Shown: positions 32,048-44,549 of the stretch, in pieces
Numbering within the stretch: the stretch's first letter is position 1
How the letters are laid out: each line of letters opens with the position of its first letter
Assembly (NCBI GenBank): GCA_949152475.1
Contig: OX424564.1
Location: 22,194,165-22,258,164 of the forward strand
Direction of reading: 5' to 3'
Source: Terebella lapidaria
Lineage: Eukaryota; Annelida; Polychaeta; Terebellida; Terebellidae
DNA: 64,000 bases
Position numbers and translations under genes: made by a program
The notes under the pieces: generated by a model
Database searches by the model: none
Told to the model about the DNA's origin: nothing
The model's input: only the letters and a program-made list of their open reading frames with translations

Positions 32048-33270
32048 TCTCCAGAAATTTAGGACAGTTAGTTACTCGGTGCTATTGGAAGATGTGAATA
32101 TGAACTCATTGAAGAATATTATGTCCAAAATGAGTCGAGTAAGCCACTTGTGTGTTCAAAATAAGGGAGCAAGCCCTATCCATGAAAAAGTTGTGTGCTC
32201 TTGACCTCTCGTAAACATGTCTTCTATATGTCATATCTTGTGCAGTGCCTTCAGCTATGAGTATGGTATATTTGGTGCATGTGCGACATCACCGAACTAT
32301 TCAGAGGCTCTAAGTTTGTGGGTCTCAGTCAATGTGACATTCCATGCCAGGGGGTTTATATTTTTTATACCAATTTACTGATCCAGAATTTGCATTTGTT
32401 TGTAGTGCTCCGAGCATCGCTAGCTATCCAGACACATTGTACTCTGTGTATTTTGTCATTAAATTTTCACTCAGTTTTGTTTGCATGTGTCTTTAGTGTG
32501 AAATATGGACTGGGAAAAATTGTCTGTATATTTGTAGTTAAATATTTGTATAGGAGTTGCAGCAAGTAAAATGAATGAGTGAACTTGCCAAATAGGAATT
32601 TCTGAGTGTGAAATGTATACGCCGATACTTCGAAAGGATATAACCATGTAGAGCACAGCTTTGATATGATTCTGGTAAGGCAAAAATATTTAAAACCGAA
32701 ATATCATATCATACGGTGCCTTGGTTTTATTATCAAATATTTGATCGAGTTGCTTGTATATAGTATTAGTTCATTATGCCTGTGATACATTTAGCATATG
32801 TATGTTAGTTATTCACATAAGTGTGGGGGCGGTGATCAGTATTATAATTGTTGACAAATATTCGTTCAGATTTTCATTTCAGAGTACATGCTTTCTGTCA
32901 ACTGTGAATGTTTGCATACTGATTTAAGAAATGCCATTGCTGTAACTTGTCCGTTATGATCCTTGTCCAATCATAATGGTATCATTTTGTAACATGCGTT
33001 CCTGTCATTTCCGCGGGAAGTTGTTCATCATAACGTCTGCTATGCATCCATGGTTACTGGGAAAATTAATAAAACGTGTGCACCAGTGATTCTGTTTGCA
33101 CTGAAATGACCACAACGGGTTTCATTGATATAGAGTGCCGAAGTAAATAAGTGTACGTCCTTTGTTTCCAATGAGCAGTACCATTGAATTTGAGTTGTTT
33201 AGAACCAGTAGGCGGATTAAATCTTTTGTTATTCAAATACTCTACGTCATGACTTCGGCTCTCTATAATT
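32048..33270 (+). other. CEP192 3' untranslated region and downstream flank
   Basis: About 1 kb of AT-rich sequence after the stop, with no repeat recognised, up to a canonical polyadenylation signal at 33,068. Sequence from there to 33,270 shows nothing identifiable. Confidence 0.55.
33068..33073 (+). terminator. Candidate poly(A) signal of CEP192
   Basis: AATAAA on the sense strand, about 1,020 nt after the stop codon. It is followed by GT-rich sequence (CGTGTGCACCAGTG) as expected for a cleavage region. Confidence 0.5.
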
Positions 33271-33315
33271 AGGCATCCCGATTGAAAATCGGGAGGCCTT
33301 ATGTTTTTGTCTGTT

Positions 33316-33347
<32 letters not shown>

Positions 33348-34614
33348 TTTTCTTCCGCCGTTTGGTTTCCGGATCATAACTCTTGAACGCCTTGATCTAT
33401 CTTTCCGAAATTTTCACAGCTCATCCGAAATACTTTGCTCCTAACCCCTATTGTTTTTCGTCGAGATCCGAAAACCAAGATGGCCGACAGCGGCCATTTT
33501 GGAAAACAAAATCGGGCGATTCCTGTCAATGTCATAATTTGATTCAGGCAATTTCCAGGGGAAAAAAATTTTTTGGGTGTATTTTTTTTTTTTTTGGGAC
33601 TTTTTTGGAATTTTTCCCTCGACGGCCCTCATGCAGATGTAATACTGTAACTGAGCCATGCTACTGTATTCACTGACTGCAGCCTGCATGTCCAGCATGA
33701 GGCTAGGCTCTGCCCTCTCAGCCAGTGCAGTATATGAGAGCCCTGCTCAGTAATGCCTTACAAGATCAGCCACTCTGTCCAGCACAGCAATAGGCTCTGC
33801 CCTTCTCAGCCAGCCCTGCTCAGTCATGCCTTACAAGATCAGCCAGTCTGTCCAGCACAGCGATAGGCTCCGCCCTCTCAGCCAGGCCTGCTCAGTCATG
33901 CCTGACAAGTGCTACAGCTAGCATGTCCAACTTGACCCCAGGCTCATATCCATGCATAATCCCTCACTCCCCCTCCAAAGCCTGGTTTACTAGTGTGTGT
34001 ACATGGTAAAAGAATGAAGTTCCACCCCACAGAATACAATAGTTGGTTAATAAGCCAACACACATGACACAACATGCTTGGGGGATGATTTGCCCTGTCT
34101 GCATTTATATTGTACAAACATGTATTGTTTGAATGTTTTGTTATTCAACTCTATTTCACATGCAATGACCAAATCATCATTGTTTTAGTTAGCTGGGAAA
34201 TGTTTGGCTTTGGTTATAATGTGAATGCGAAAATTCCACTGTATTGTACAAGTTTTGAAATCACAAAATTGGCCAAGATGACACAGCATTCTTTTAGTCA
34301 CGTATCATTTTACATTTGACAGGAGCACCTGAAAAATATCACGAACATCCTGATTAAATATACTAGTACTCTGAATATTGGCTGGGTAGTACTCTGAATA
34401 TTGGCTGGGTAATTGTCCATTCATTTTGGGTGGCAAATGTCTGGTGGGTCAAGATGATAGAAAGCAGTTCTGGTAAGAAACTGTCTGATGAGCTCTCACT
34501 CTTACCCACATACAATGGCCTATGTATCCTTTTTTCTCAGTCCAGTATGACCATTTGAAATGATAAGAACAAATTGGGGGATGCCACAAAGCCTATAGGC
34601 GTTTATGTCTAGTT
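33271..34614 (+). mobile_element. Element B: hairpin-ended element related to A at both ends
   Basis: The 5' two-level hairpin has outer arms AGGC (33,271-33,274) and GCCT (33,296-33,299), inner arms CCCGATT (33,277-33,283) and AATCGGG (33,287-33,293). A long T-tract and CTTCCGCCGTTTGGTTTCCG follow, as in element A. At the 3' end GGGATGCC (34,578-34,585) is the inverse of 33,272-33,279; then a GCCTATAGGC hairpin (34,591-34,600) and GTCTAGTT (34,607-34,614), also as in A. The interior is different and includes a short minisatellite. No coding frame. Confidence 0.72.
33660..33915 (+). repeat. 73-bp minisatellite inside element B
   Basis: CCTGCTCAGT-starting units at 33,742, 33,815 and about 33,887 share TGCCTTACAAGATCAGCC and TGTCCAGCACAGC; a degenerate partial unit precedes them. 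Confidence 0.75.
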
Positions 34615-35044
34615 ATTTTACTACCTATTTTGGCTGGGAGGTTCAAGGTCGCCAAAGAATCGCCATATTAAAGCTCCATATATAGCCTTCGTTTTAAGAA
34701 TATTTACCAGACATAGAAGATTGCTTGAGTACACTATGTCGTTTCAAGTCAAATTATAGGTAATCAAAATAATATCAAAGTATATGTTATATACATATAA
34801 ACCGTTTTAGATGTAGACCATTCAAATGTACATTCCAGACGAAAAGTATTAGAGCTTGTTATGGCAGTTTCTAGACCTATCGCCTCATCTTCTCGAATAT
34901 TCGACTTGACTCTTTTATCAAACAGTTTTAGTGTTGTGTTATTTAGCAGAAAAACAGTGAGTCCTAGACAACAAAAAACACTATTACAACAAATGGTGAA
35001 TATCTCTATTGTTCATTTCATAATTGCATGCATCAAGTGTTTTT
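34615..35044. other. Intergenic, no feature seen
   Basis: AT-rich spacer between elements B and D'. No gene, RNA or repeat recognised. Confidence 0.5.
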
Positions 35045-37907
35045 AGCTTACAGGCCCTTTGGGCTGAAAAGCTATTGTCGTGGTTTTTCGTCCGTCTGGG
35101 TCTGTAACCTTCTTTTTGACATAATGGATTTCCCCATAAATTTGTCAGAACATACCTTAGTATCTAAAGACGTTTTTTTAAAAAAATTTTGATTGAATTG
35201 TTTCTGCCAATTTGGTGGACAATTTTTACGAAAAATTGCCAATTTTGGACTTTGGTGGCCATTTTCTCGAAAACTGATCAGTTTTGAGATTTTTGTTTCG
35301 AAACATTCCTCTCGTGTACCTCTATGACATGTATAAGTTTCGATGCTCTTGAATCGCCACTCTGCGTGTGGCGGCCATTCTGATGGGTTGGCGGAAAAAA
35401 ATTTGTTTGTCCCAAATCGAGTCACTATTCGCTTTGAGCCATTTCCAGCAAAAAAAAATTGGCCATTGAACATTTTTTGGACTTTCACCCAATTTTTCCT
35501 TCATAATGGTAGCATTGGGAGCTGTGCAGAGTAAACTCATAGAACACTTCAAGATAGAGGCTGAGTATTGGCACTTTCAAATGGGAAATCAAATATTGCG
35601 GTTTGAGTGGTGACCTTGAATTCGACCTTCAATGACCTTGGAAGGTCAAAACGATCTTTTTTGTCGAAAAATGTTGAATTTTGTTTTTGGTGGCCATTTT
35701 CTCAAAATCTATTCAGACAGTTTTCCTCAAAATCATGTATAAGATTCTCCTTATGTACCTTCGTGATGTTTATAAGTTTTGTTGCCTTTGAAATGGCGGT
35801 CTGCGTGGGACGGCCAGTTTGATTTTTTGACAGGTGAAAAAACATATTATTGTCCGAAATCATTTCATTATTCGTTTTGAGCCATTTCTAGCACAAATTT
35901 TTTTTTTTTTGCAATATAAATTGTTTTGGACTTAGAAAATTTCACCTAATTTTTCCTTCCTAATGGGAGTTTTGCAGGGTAAAAACTCCTAGAACACTTA
36001 AAGTTAGAGCCTAAGTATTGGCACATTCGAATGGGAAATCATATATTGCGGTTTGAATGATGACCTTGGATCTGACCTTGGAAGGCCAAAACGACCATTT
36101 TTTTTTGTCGAAGGGAACAATGAATTTTTAGCTTACCGGTCCTTTGGGCCGATAAGCTATTATCGTGGTTTTTCGTCCGTCGTCCGTCCGTCGTCCGTCC
36201 GGGTCTGTAACTTTTTTTTGGCATTTTGAATTTCCCCATAAATTTGTCAGAACATACCTTAGGCCAATATCTAAAAATGTTTTTTTAATTTTTTTGATTG
36301 AATCGTTTTTGCCTATTTGGCGGCCATTTTTGACGAAAAATTGCCAATATTGGAATTTGGTGGCCATTTTCTCAAAAACTGTCTGATCAGTTTTGAGATT
36401 TTTGTTTCAAAACATTCCTCTCATGTACCTCTATGACATGTATAAGTTTCGTTGCCCTTGAATCGCCGGTCTGCGTGTGGCGGCCATTTTGATTTTTTGA
36501 CGGGTCGGCGAAAAACAATTTTTTCGTCCCAAATCAAGTCACTATTCGTTTTGAGCCATTTCCAGCAAAAAAAAAAAAATTTTTTTTTTGACCATTGCGA
36601 ATTTTTTTGGACTTAGAAAATTTCACCCAATTTTTCCTTTATAATGGGAGCTATGCAGAGTAATCTCATAGAACACTTCAAGATAGAGCCTAAGTATTGG
36701 CACATTCAAATGGGAAATCATATATTGCGGTTTGAGTGGTGACCTTGAATTTGACCTTCAATAACCTTGAAAGGTCAAAACGACCTTTTTTGTCGAAAAA
36801 ACGATGAATTTTGCCTTCGGTGGTCATTTTCTCGAAATCTATTCAGACAGTTTTCCTCAAAATCATGTATAAGATTCTCCTTATGTACCTTTGTGATGTG
36901 TATAAATTTTGTAGCCTTTGAAATGACAGTCTGCGTGTGGCGGCCATTTTGTTTTTTTGACGAGTCGGCCCAAAAAATTTTTTTTGTCCCAAATCGAGTC
37001 ACTATTCGTTTTGAGCCATTCCAGCAAAAAAAAAAAAAAATTTTTTTTTTGGCCATTGAAAATTGTTTCGGACTTAGAAAATTTCACCCCTGGTTTCCTT
37101 CATAATGGGAGCTATGCAGAGTAATCTCATAGAACACTTCAAGATTGAGCCTAAGTATTGGCACATTCAAATGGGAAATCATATATTGCGGTTTGAGTGG
37201 TGACCTTGAATTTGACCTTCAATGACCTTGAAAGGTCAAAACGACCTTTTTTGTCGATAAAACGATGAATTTTGCTTTTGGTGGTCATTTTATCGAAATC
37301 TATTCAGACAGTTTTCCTCAAAATCATGTATAAGATTCTCCTTATGTACGTTTGTGATGTGTATAAGTTTTGTTGCCTTTGAATCGACTGTCTGTGGAAA
37401 TTTGTCATTAACGAAAAAAATCTTTCAAGATGTAATTTGATTTCGTATTATAGTCCATACAGAAAATGTGTTTCTATCAACATTTACGAAAATGTTTTAA
37501 CATATTGATTTTAATATCAGTGTAACAATTTATATGTATTCAGTGTTCTACGCAATTCACATGATTGCCGGTAAGCTACAGCACCCTTGGTGCTATGTTT
37601 GTCTTTGGCGGCCATTTTCTCAAAATCTATTCAGACAATTTTCCTCGAAATAATAAGATTCTCCCTATGTACGTTTGTGATGTGTATAAGTTTTTGCGGT
37701 CTGGAAAAGAGTGTTATTAATGAAAAAAATCTTTCAAGACGTAACTTGATTTCGTATTGCAGTCCATACAGAAAATGTGTTTCTTGCAACATTTACGAAC
37801 ATGTTTTAACAATAGATTTTAACATCAGTGTAACAACTTATATATATTCAGTATTCTATGCAATTCTCATGATTGCCGGTAAGGTACAGCACCCTTGGTG
37901 CTATGTT
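35045..37907 (+). mobile_element. Element D' (outer), interrupted by element D
   Basis: The 5' end has AGCTT (35,045-35,049) pairing with AAGCT (35,069-35,073) around a GCCC-TTT-GGGC inner stem, then CGTGGTTTTTCGTCCGTC. The 3' end has the diverged inverse CCGGTAAGGT (about 37,876-37,885) and a 6-bp hairpin, AGCACC and GGTGCT around CTT (37,888-37,902), then ATGTTTT. The interior contains TGACCTTGAATTTGACC and GGCGGCCATTTT blocks shared with D. Element D sits inside at 36,130-37,600. Confidence 0.68.
36130..37600 (+). mobile_element. Element D (inner copy)
   Basis: 5' two-level hairpin: outer arms AGCTTA (36,130-36,135) and TAAGCT (36,153-36,158), inner arms GGTCC (36,138-36,142) and GGGCC (36,146-36,150, one G-T pair). 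CGTCCGTCGTCCGTCC follows. 3' end: CCGGTAAGCT (37,568-37,577), the exact inverse of 36,130-36,139, then hairpin AGCACC-CTT-GGTGCT (37,580-37,594). It interrupts D' at GAATTTT. Its interior has about 460-bp tandem units (for example TGACCTTGAATTTGACC at about 36,740 and 37,200). Non-coding. Confidence 0.75.
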
Positions 37908-39291
37908 TTGGAAACGGTTGGTTTTGTTTTGACTACAACCTGTCTGTACTATTTGTTATTGTATTCTCCGAACAAAGTTCGCCAGATGTAAGTATCAATC
38001 TATTACCATTAATACAACTAGATTTTGATGATGCCAATAGCAAACGTGAAATACAGCATTTTGCAATAGAAACAAAGCCCGATCAATTAGTATGTCCAAA
38101 GACATACTGGCGTCATCAGGGGCAGACAGTACTAGTATGTGAAGTGTAGTTGTTTCTACTGTACACCTGATGGTGTACAACTGCCCAACAACTTATGAAA
38201 CTAATGTAGAAATCCGAAACAAGCCCCATGGAATAAATGTATGACAAGTACATAAGTATACCTGACCACAAGCCAGAAGGCAACTGAGTTTAATATGTTC
38301 TCAGAATAGAGAACCGATGTTTTTTTTTGATGAAAACAGAACAATATTACCAAATAGGTTAAAATTAGTTATACTAGTTAAGTTTATTATTGACCACAAT
38401 AAAATAGTTACGACAAGATATACGACAAAAATAGTTATTATTTGGCTCAAGGTAAAGATTCTGGCCAGTAGAAATGTGATGGTTGTAGTGACAATGGTCA
38501 TATTATGAAATAAGCTAACATAAATTTTGCTACTAGTTGACTATTAATAGTTTGAGGCGCTCTATCGTTCTGTATTCTGCAGCTGAAATTTTATACAGGT
38601 AAATGATAATCTGTCAACTCACTGGAATTGTGTTATATATTTTTCATGAGTAGTTCAAATATATGAAGTCGTGTTCGAAGTTTACTGATGAGTATTTTTA
38701 TGCCAACACGATTCACGTAAAGATGTTGAATTTAGTTGACAAGAAATTTTGCTCCAATATATACAATTTTACATTAAAATACGAAACTACAGTGACATGG
38801 ATTAGAACATTGCTATATATAATTATAGAGGTATAATATAGTGGTATCTATCTAGAAGGATATTAGAGCATCAATATTTGATGCCCACGTCAATCGTACC
38901 AGTCTAGATTACAGGCCTTTAGGTATAAGTGATACTACATGGTATAGTATCAGGCATATAGAATACAATTCAACGGGGAATCTGACATTGTGAAGTCCGC
39001 GGAGGGATCCAAAAATAGAATATTTTAATAGTCTGGACAGCCACTGACGACTCCATCATTATTATTGCTTTGCATATGTAAATGAATAATCTGAATGAAC
39101 TACTCTTGACACTTTTGGCAAGATGTCGGCACGTTTTGGCATTATTTCAGTAATGCCATATACTATCCTGGAGCTATGCTGTATATCGCCGATACTGTTT
39201 TGTCTTAAATGTAATCTACGTAGGCACATTTGTAACTTCCATGCATATATCAAATGCAAAAGTAGGCCCTATATCCCAACCTGTAAGTATG

Positions 39292-39295
39292 ATAT
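39292..39295 (+). other. Empty insertion site matching the Ty3/gypsy element of copy B
   Basis: Copy A reads GTAAGTATGATATAAATAGC without interruption. In copy B the same sequence is split by the retrotransposon, with ATAT on both sides (47,556-47,559 and 57,834-57,837). Confidence 0.9.
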
Positions 39296-39416
39296 AAATA
39301 GCATACCGGGATTTGTCGCGAAGTATTTTGTGATGGAAATAATCTGTGGTTTAGCGATGATGACATAATAACTCAAAGATGCGGATGTTCCCAATTTGTC
39401 ATCGAAACCATTGCAC

Positions 39417-39647
39417 CAACACATGGATCAGGGAGACCTGTGTGCTGACTTGAGCTGGCTACTCAAAGCGAGCGGTCGTTCATCGTGCGGTCTACTCGAA
39501 CGTTTCCTCGCTCGTCGAGATGTGTGGGTGCAGACAATGTTTGTGTTGTCAAGTTTCCAGTTGAAATCTCAAGAGGAAGACATGTTAACGATTGGAATTT
39601 CAATCGAAGAAAATATGACATGGATATATCGCCCTTCGATATATTGA
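39417..39647 (+). CDS. Small open frame conserved in both duplication copies, unknown
   Basis: Starts MDQGDLCADLSWLLKASGRS and runs 76 codons to a TGA stop; the copy at 57,921-58,151 keeps the frame with about ten substitutions. It lies opposite in strand to the sulfotransferase. A second frame in the same DNA is also open, so coding status is doubtful; the duplication may simply be too young to show decay. No family recognised. Confidence 0.2.
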   Translation, partial: QHMDQGDLCADLSWLLKASGRSSCGLLERFLARRDVWVQTMFVLSSFQLKSQEEDMLTIGISIEENMTWIYRPSIY

Positions 39648-40298
39648 CGCTCTGTGTTATGTGGCTGGGTTCCAGAAAATAGATCTATTCCTAAATTTGA
39701 AAGGCAATAACTCCTATAATATACGAGTTATTAAATACGTGCTATAAATATTTCAAATATTTTTTTAAAACAATAATAAAAATACATAAATATCAAAACA
39801 TCATATTATGCTATTATGATATTTATGTAAAGATCGATCTATCCATGTCTTTGAAAGTATATCACTTAAACGCTGTAGGATCATTCATGTATTCGGAATA
39901 CATGTATTCGGATTCAATTTGATAATTTTCAGAGGCATCTCGGGCTAACACACTCACATCAATCAGGTGCATAGATCATGGATGGATCTTTTTCGTTGTG
40001 TTCTCCTAGATACATGTTGTCCATGATAATTTACCTGCATTCCACCATTCACAGACTTAATACTTCGCTTCTTTCTTACTTTCTGGAGTTTTGACCAGAG
40101 CTACCAGGAAAATAACATCTTAGTGCCGGATGGTTTCGGGACTGAGAGAAGCAATGTGTTGAAGAATAACCATGGTTGTCGATCTTAACAGTTATCTTAT
40201 GTTTCATATAACACTTGTTTCCAATGTATTGTCATGTTATATAAGATGAGTATTTATTTATTTGACTATTTATTAACGTCATCACCTACTCAGAATAA

Positions 40299-41118
40299 GG
40301 CCTAAAAAATTAATTTTCTGTTTCTCGTCCCCGCCCGCCTGGGTTCAAAAGCAGCCTCCCGGATTTTTTTATTTGCGATTCTCAAATAAAAAATAAAAAG
40401 TGTTCCCGCCCCTATTTTGAGGATAGTAAATGATCGAGACACCCAATCACAGCATGAAACTTGGGTATATATTTAACTATCCTCCTTGTCTTCTCCCCCT
40501 GCCAAATGAGACAAAGACGTCACCAGTTTTCAAAAACAGTTACTCCTTGTGGGTACATGCATGTAATAATACATATAAAATTGTGATCACGAATTGATTT
40601 ACTATTTTTCCTCATGTATATTCCAATGGACATATTAACTGATAGAACGGTTCTCCACAATTACTCATCATTGAAATATATTATTAACGGACGGTTTTTG
40701 ATAATACTACTACTAGTACACAGAATCATCCTGTCTGTGCTGACTGCTAGGATGATGGCACACCAGTAGTGCCAAGGTGCCCGGCCAAGAGCTTCCAAGC
40801 CCCAAATAAATCAAGCATCCAGAAATGAAATCTTTAAAGTCATGTGTTACACATGATTTCAATTCTAAAGCCTTGATTTATTTGGCTTAAATGCATCTGT
40901 GCGCAAATGTTTTTTTTTTTCAATCAATCAATCAAATTTATTTTGGAAATGTCGTCCCACCAAAAATAAAAAATAAAAAGTGCCTCCCTACCCAATTTTC
41001 TCTTGAGCTGAGGACGGTATTTTTTTCGCAAAATAAAAAGTGATAAATAAAACGTCCCTCCCTACCCAGTTTTGAAAAAATAGGAGGACGAGAAACAGAA
41101 TATTAATTTTTTTAGGCC
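40299..41118. mobile_element. 820-bp non-autonomous TIR element (PIF/Harbinger-like), copy A only
   Basis: Roughly 33-bp inverted ends: GGCCTAAAAAATTAATTTTC onward at 40,299 and, inverted, a segment ending TTAATTTTTTTAGGCC at 41,118. TAA flanks both sides (40,296-40,298 and 41,119-41,121). Copy B lacks the element and has one TAA (near 58,776). A 3-bp TAA/TTA duplication is typical of PIF/Harbinger. The interior has repeated AAATAAAAAGT and no transposase. Confidence 0.8.
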
Positions 41119-43295
41119 TAAGGTGCACTAGAGCACGTTGAATGGATTTATGGACAGGTATCACGTGTGATGCAGGAAATGTTCACTTTTTCCTCGAAAA
41201 TTATCAATCTGAACAGATATCAGCCTTTTCTCAGTTTGTATTATTGTGATGTTGGGTTTGTTCCAGATCATTGGTTCCTTCGTTCGCTTCCCACAGGCCT
41301 ATGATACAACGTTTTACATCAAAGAAATTACACTTCACTTTACACCTTTATGGGATAAATTTTGTTAATTGAAACGCCATAAATTTATCATTCACATGAA
41401 TCTGTGGTCGTCTTGTAATTGAATAGGAAAATTCAAGATTATGAAGTATCAAACTACTTTCCGTTTTTAGAATTTGCTAATAAACAGACCACAAAAGACA
41501 GAAGATGAAAGAACAAAAATCTGAAGGACATGATGTCTTTATGTAGAAGCGATCATTCATCGTCTGAAACACTCGAGGAAGGTGTGGTCACAACACAAAG
41601 GATGTCTGGAACATATAAAGGAATCGATATTTATATTATTGTCTGGACATTTTTGGGACAAGGCCGGTCAATCAATAGGATACAGTGTAATCAATTAGGT
41701 ATCCATACATATGTTCATGCAGTTGTCTTGTCAGTCTAGATTATCCACATAACATAAATCTTCGCATTGACCGATATACATTTCTAAAAAAAAAAAAAAC
41801 CTATATTGCTTATAATGGGGGCATATACGATGGTTTTTGGTGTCTGAGAATAAAGTACTTCACTTCCTTTTCTGAACCGTGTAAATATGGTTTGCACCCA
41901 ATACACACGGATATAAAGACTATATAAATTATAGTTAGTAATATAAATGATACACTCTTCAGAGAATTATTCTCGACTTGCAAGGTTCATACAAAGAAAT
42001 CGGAATAGGCTTGATGATTATTTGTACATGTCGTGGCTTAGGCATATGAAAAGGCGAATTGCACTATCGTATATGTACAAGAACTATTTCATTTTAATGT
42101 CGATTGTAAAAACAATATCGTTATTGCCAATGGTAATATGTATGTATATGTATCAACCTATTACCGCCAAAACATTAGGTTTTGATGATGACAATAAATA
42201 ACTCAACATTCAAAAATTTAGGGAACAGAAATAAAACCCAAGAAAACATTGATATAATAAACACACTGTCTGGCATCATCAGGGACAGTCATTGTGTAAA
42301 AATAGTAAATATAAAATGTAAATATATGTGTCATAACCCCTTTTTATTAACTATAACGACGTTTGTCCACAATAATTGTATGTACATGAGCTAAAAATGT
42401 GTGTAACGTGCATAAACATGTGATCATCTCGTATTTCAGTAGACAAAAAACTAAAAACAAACAAAACTAGCTATATATCGAAGGATGTCTCTAGATTTTG
42501 CCAATCAACAGACCATAAAAGACAAATGATATCCCGAAATACAAATCTGAAGGACAAGTTGTCTTTTGTGGTAGTAAGATCTTTAGCCGCCTGAAACAGG
42601 TCAACAAAGCACAAAGGATGTCTGGAACATCAAAAGGAATCGATATTTATATAGTTATCTGAACACTTCGGGACAAGGTCGCTCGATCTGAAGGATACAG
42701 TGCAACCGATTAGGTATCCATACGTGTGTTCGGCTGTTTTGACACACTCAGCTATCCACAAATAGATCTATAGTTAACCTCATTTTATGAATGTAGGTGA
42801 AAGCTCTAACTTTGTGACATGGATTGTAACTGGTAATTCATTTTAACTAATCCAGTTCCATATAAGTGTTTATATGTATAACCATTATAGCACACAAGTT
42901 AACAGACTACCAAGCGTAATCTCAGATGATCATTTGTTTCAGATCCCGTATTTAAGATATTTCTTTCACCGTATTTTATTTGATGAACGCCACAACAGCG
43001 ACCAATATATAGATAAAAATTACAGTTACCAATGTACATAATGATACTACATGTGTGAGGTTTATTTAAAAAAAAAACTGCTGAATTATTAAATGAATGC
43101 CCTTAGAGTGGCTAAAGTCATACGAAATTTTCAGGAGAATTGCACTACAGTATAGTACAAGAACTACTTCACTGTACAGTCTCTGCCTCTTGATAGCAGT
43201 TTCCAACCTACAGTTACCGGTACGCAATTTTTTATTGTCGAAAACTTCTGTCGATCATATATCTATATACGCAATCAAAATTAAATTCAGTGTCG

Positions 43296-44517
43296 TTATC
43301 GCGGATATTCAAATTCATCTAAAACTTGTTCACAGTCCCCAGTCATTGCACGGATCACATCCTCTGGTAATTCTGTTCTCCACCTGTTGGCAATGGTTGT
43401 AGAGTTGGCCTTCTTCCCCGAACCTCCAGTGTTAATTTCAAACCAGTCGTTGACCTCTTTCGGAACGACCAGGTCTAGCTGTCCATACACCGAGGATAGA
43501 ACCCCCATCGGGTCTTCGGAGAGGTTCTCGTACCGCGTGAAAACGATGTCTGCGGGGTCGCGAAGTTTCTGTAGGGACTGGAAATCGTCGTGCATTCTGT
43601 GGCAAACCCCTGAAGCCTTGATCCTCATATCTTCCGTCTTGTAGGCAGACGTGCGTGACGGCCCCAGCTGGTGTCTAGAGCGGAGCATGCCTCTTGGGTC
43701 ACGTACGTAGAAGACGACCCTAAGATCTGGTAGGAAACTCAACATTCTCGGTATCATATACAACCCAACGCGTATTGTCTTGATAGCTCGAATACTGGAC
43801 GACTGGCAAGCTTCTATGGCGAGGGGAAGGCATTTCTTGATGGTGGCTTCTGAGTGATACTTCTCCCCTGCTTGTCGCATGCACGCGCGGTACGGTCGGA
43901 GTTTCAGAGATTTGTCCCAGCTCGTGACGAAGAAATGAGTCAGAAATTCTCTTGGCAGTGCTGCCAGGTCACAGGTGAAGATCTTTGCCAAGGCTGAGAC
44001 CTGTTCGTCAATGAAATCTTGGTTGTAGTGACTGAAAGAATCAAACCTAACGTTAGTAGTAGTAAGAATCAAACCTAACGTTAGTAGTAGTGGTACTAGT
44101 AGTATAACTGTTGATATTCTGGATGAGTGGTTATTGCTGCACATATCACAAAAGAAATCATCATTGTGTTACCTTTTCGAGCCGTTCACTGTCTGATAAA
44201 TCCCATTCTGTACTTTCAAACTCTTGACATGTGGCAAAGGACGTAAAGCATTGAGCGGTTCAAACCAGTAGAACGTATCTGGGTTCTGATTGAGCGACTG
44301 GCCGAGGAAGGTTGATCCTCCTCGAAAGTAAGTGACTAGCAGGATACATGTTGCATTCGTGTAGCTCGGTTTCACATCTAGACCACCGGCTAGCTCCGGC
44401 GGAGGTTCGTTCTTTCCTTTATTCACTGGTTTATCCGTCAAATTAGGCTCATCCACTGAAGACGAATTGTATTCACTGTCATAATCATCTTCCATGGCTA
44501 AGGCGCCATGTGTAGTT

Positions 44518-44549
<32 letters not shown>

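Larger units (their letters stand above)
37930..43295. other. Non-coding part of duplication copy A
   Basis: AT-rich, no confident gene. It contains an inner repeat: 41,460-41,760 resembles 42,480-42,770 (CTGAAGGACA, AGGATGTCTGGAACAT, GGAATCGATATTTATAT), and the same pair recurs in copy B (59,110-59,420 and 60,240-60,510), so this inner repeat predates the large duplication. It also contains the TIR element at 40,299-41,118. Confidence 0.6.

Noticed and set aside
44040-44144. An upstream N-terminus for the last sulfotransferase exon with its own hydrophobic start (frame from 44,144)
   Set aside because: The TTTCAG acceptor at 44,032-44,037 and matching phase with exon 2 show that this stretch is intron; copy B lacks that start.
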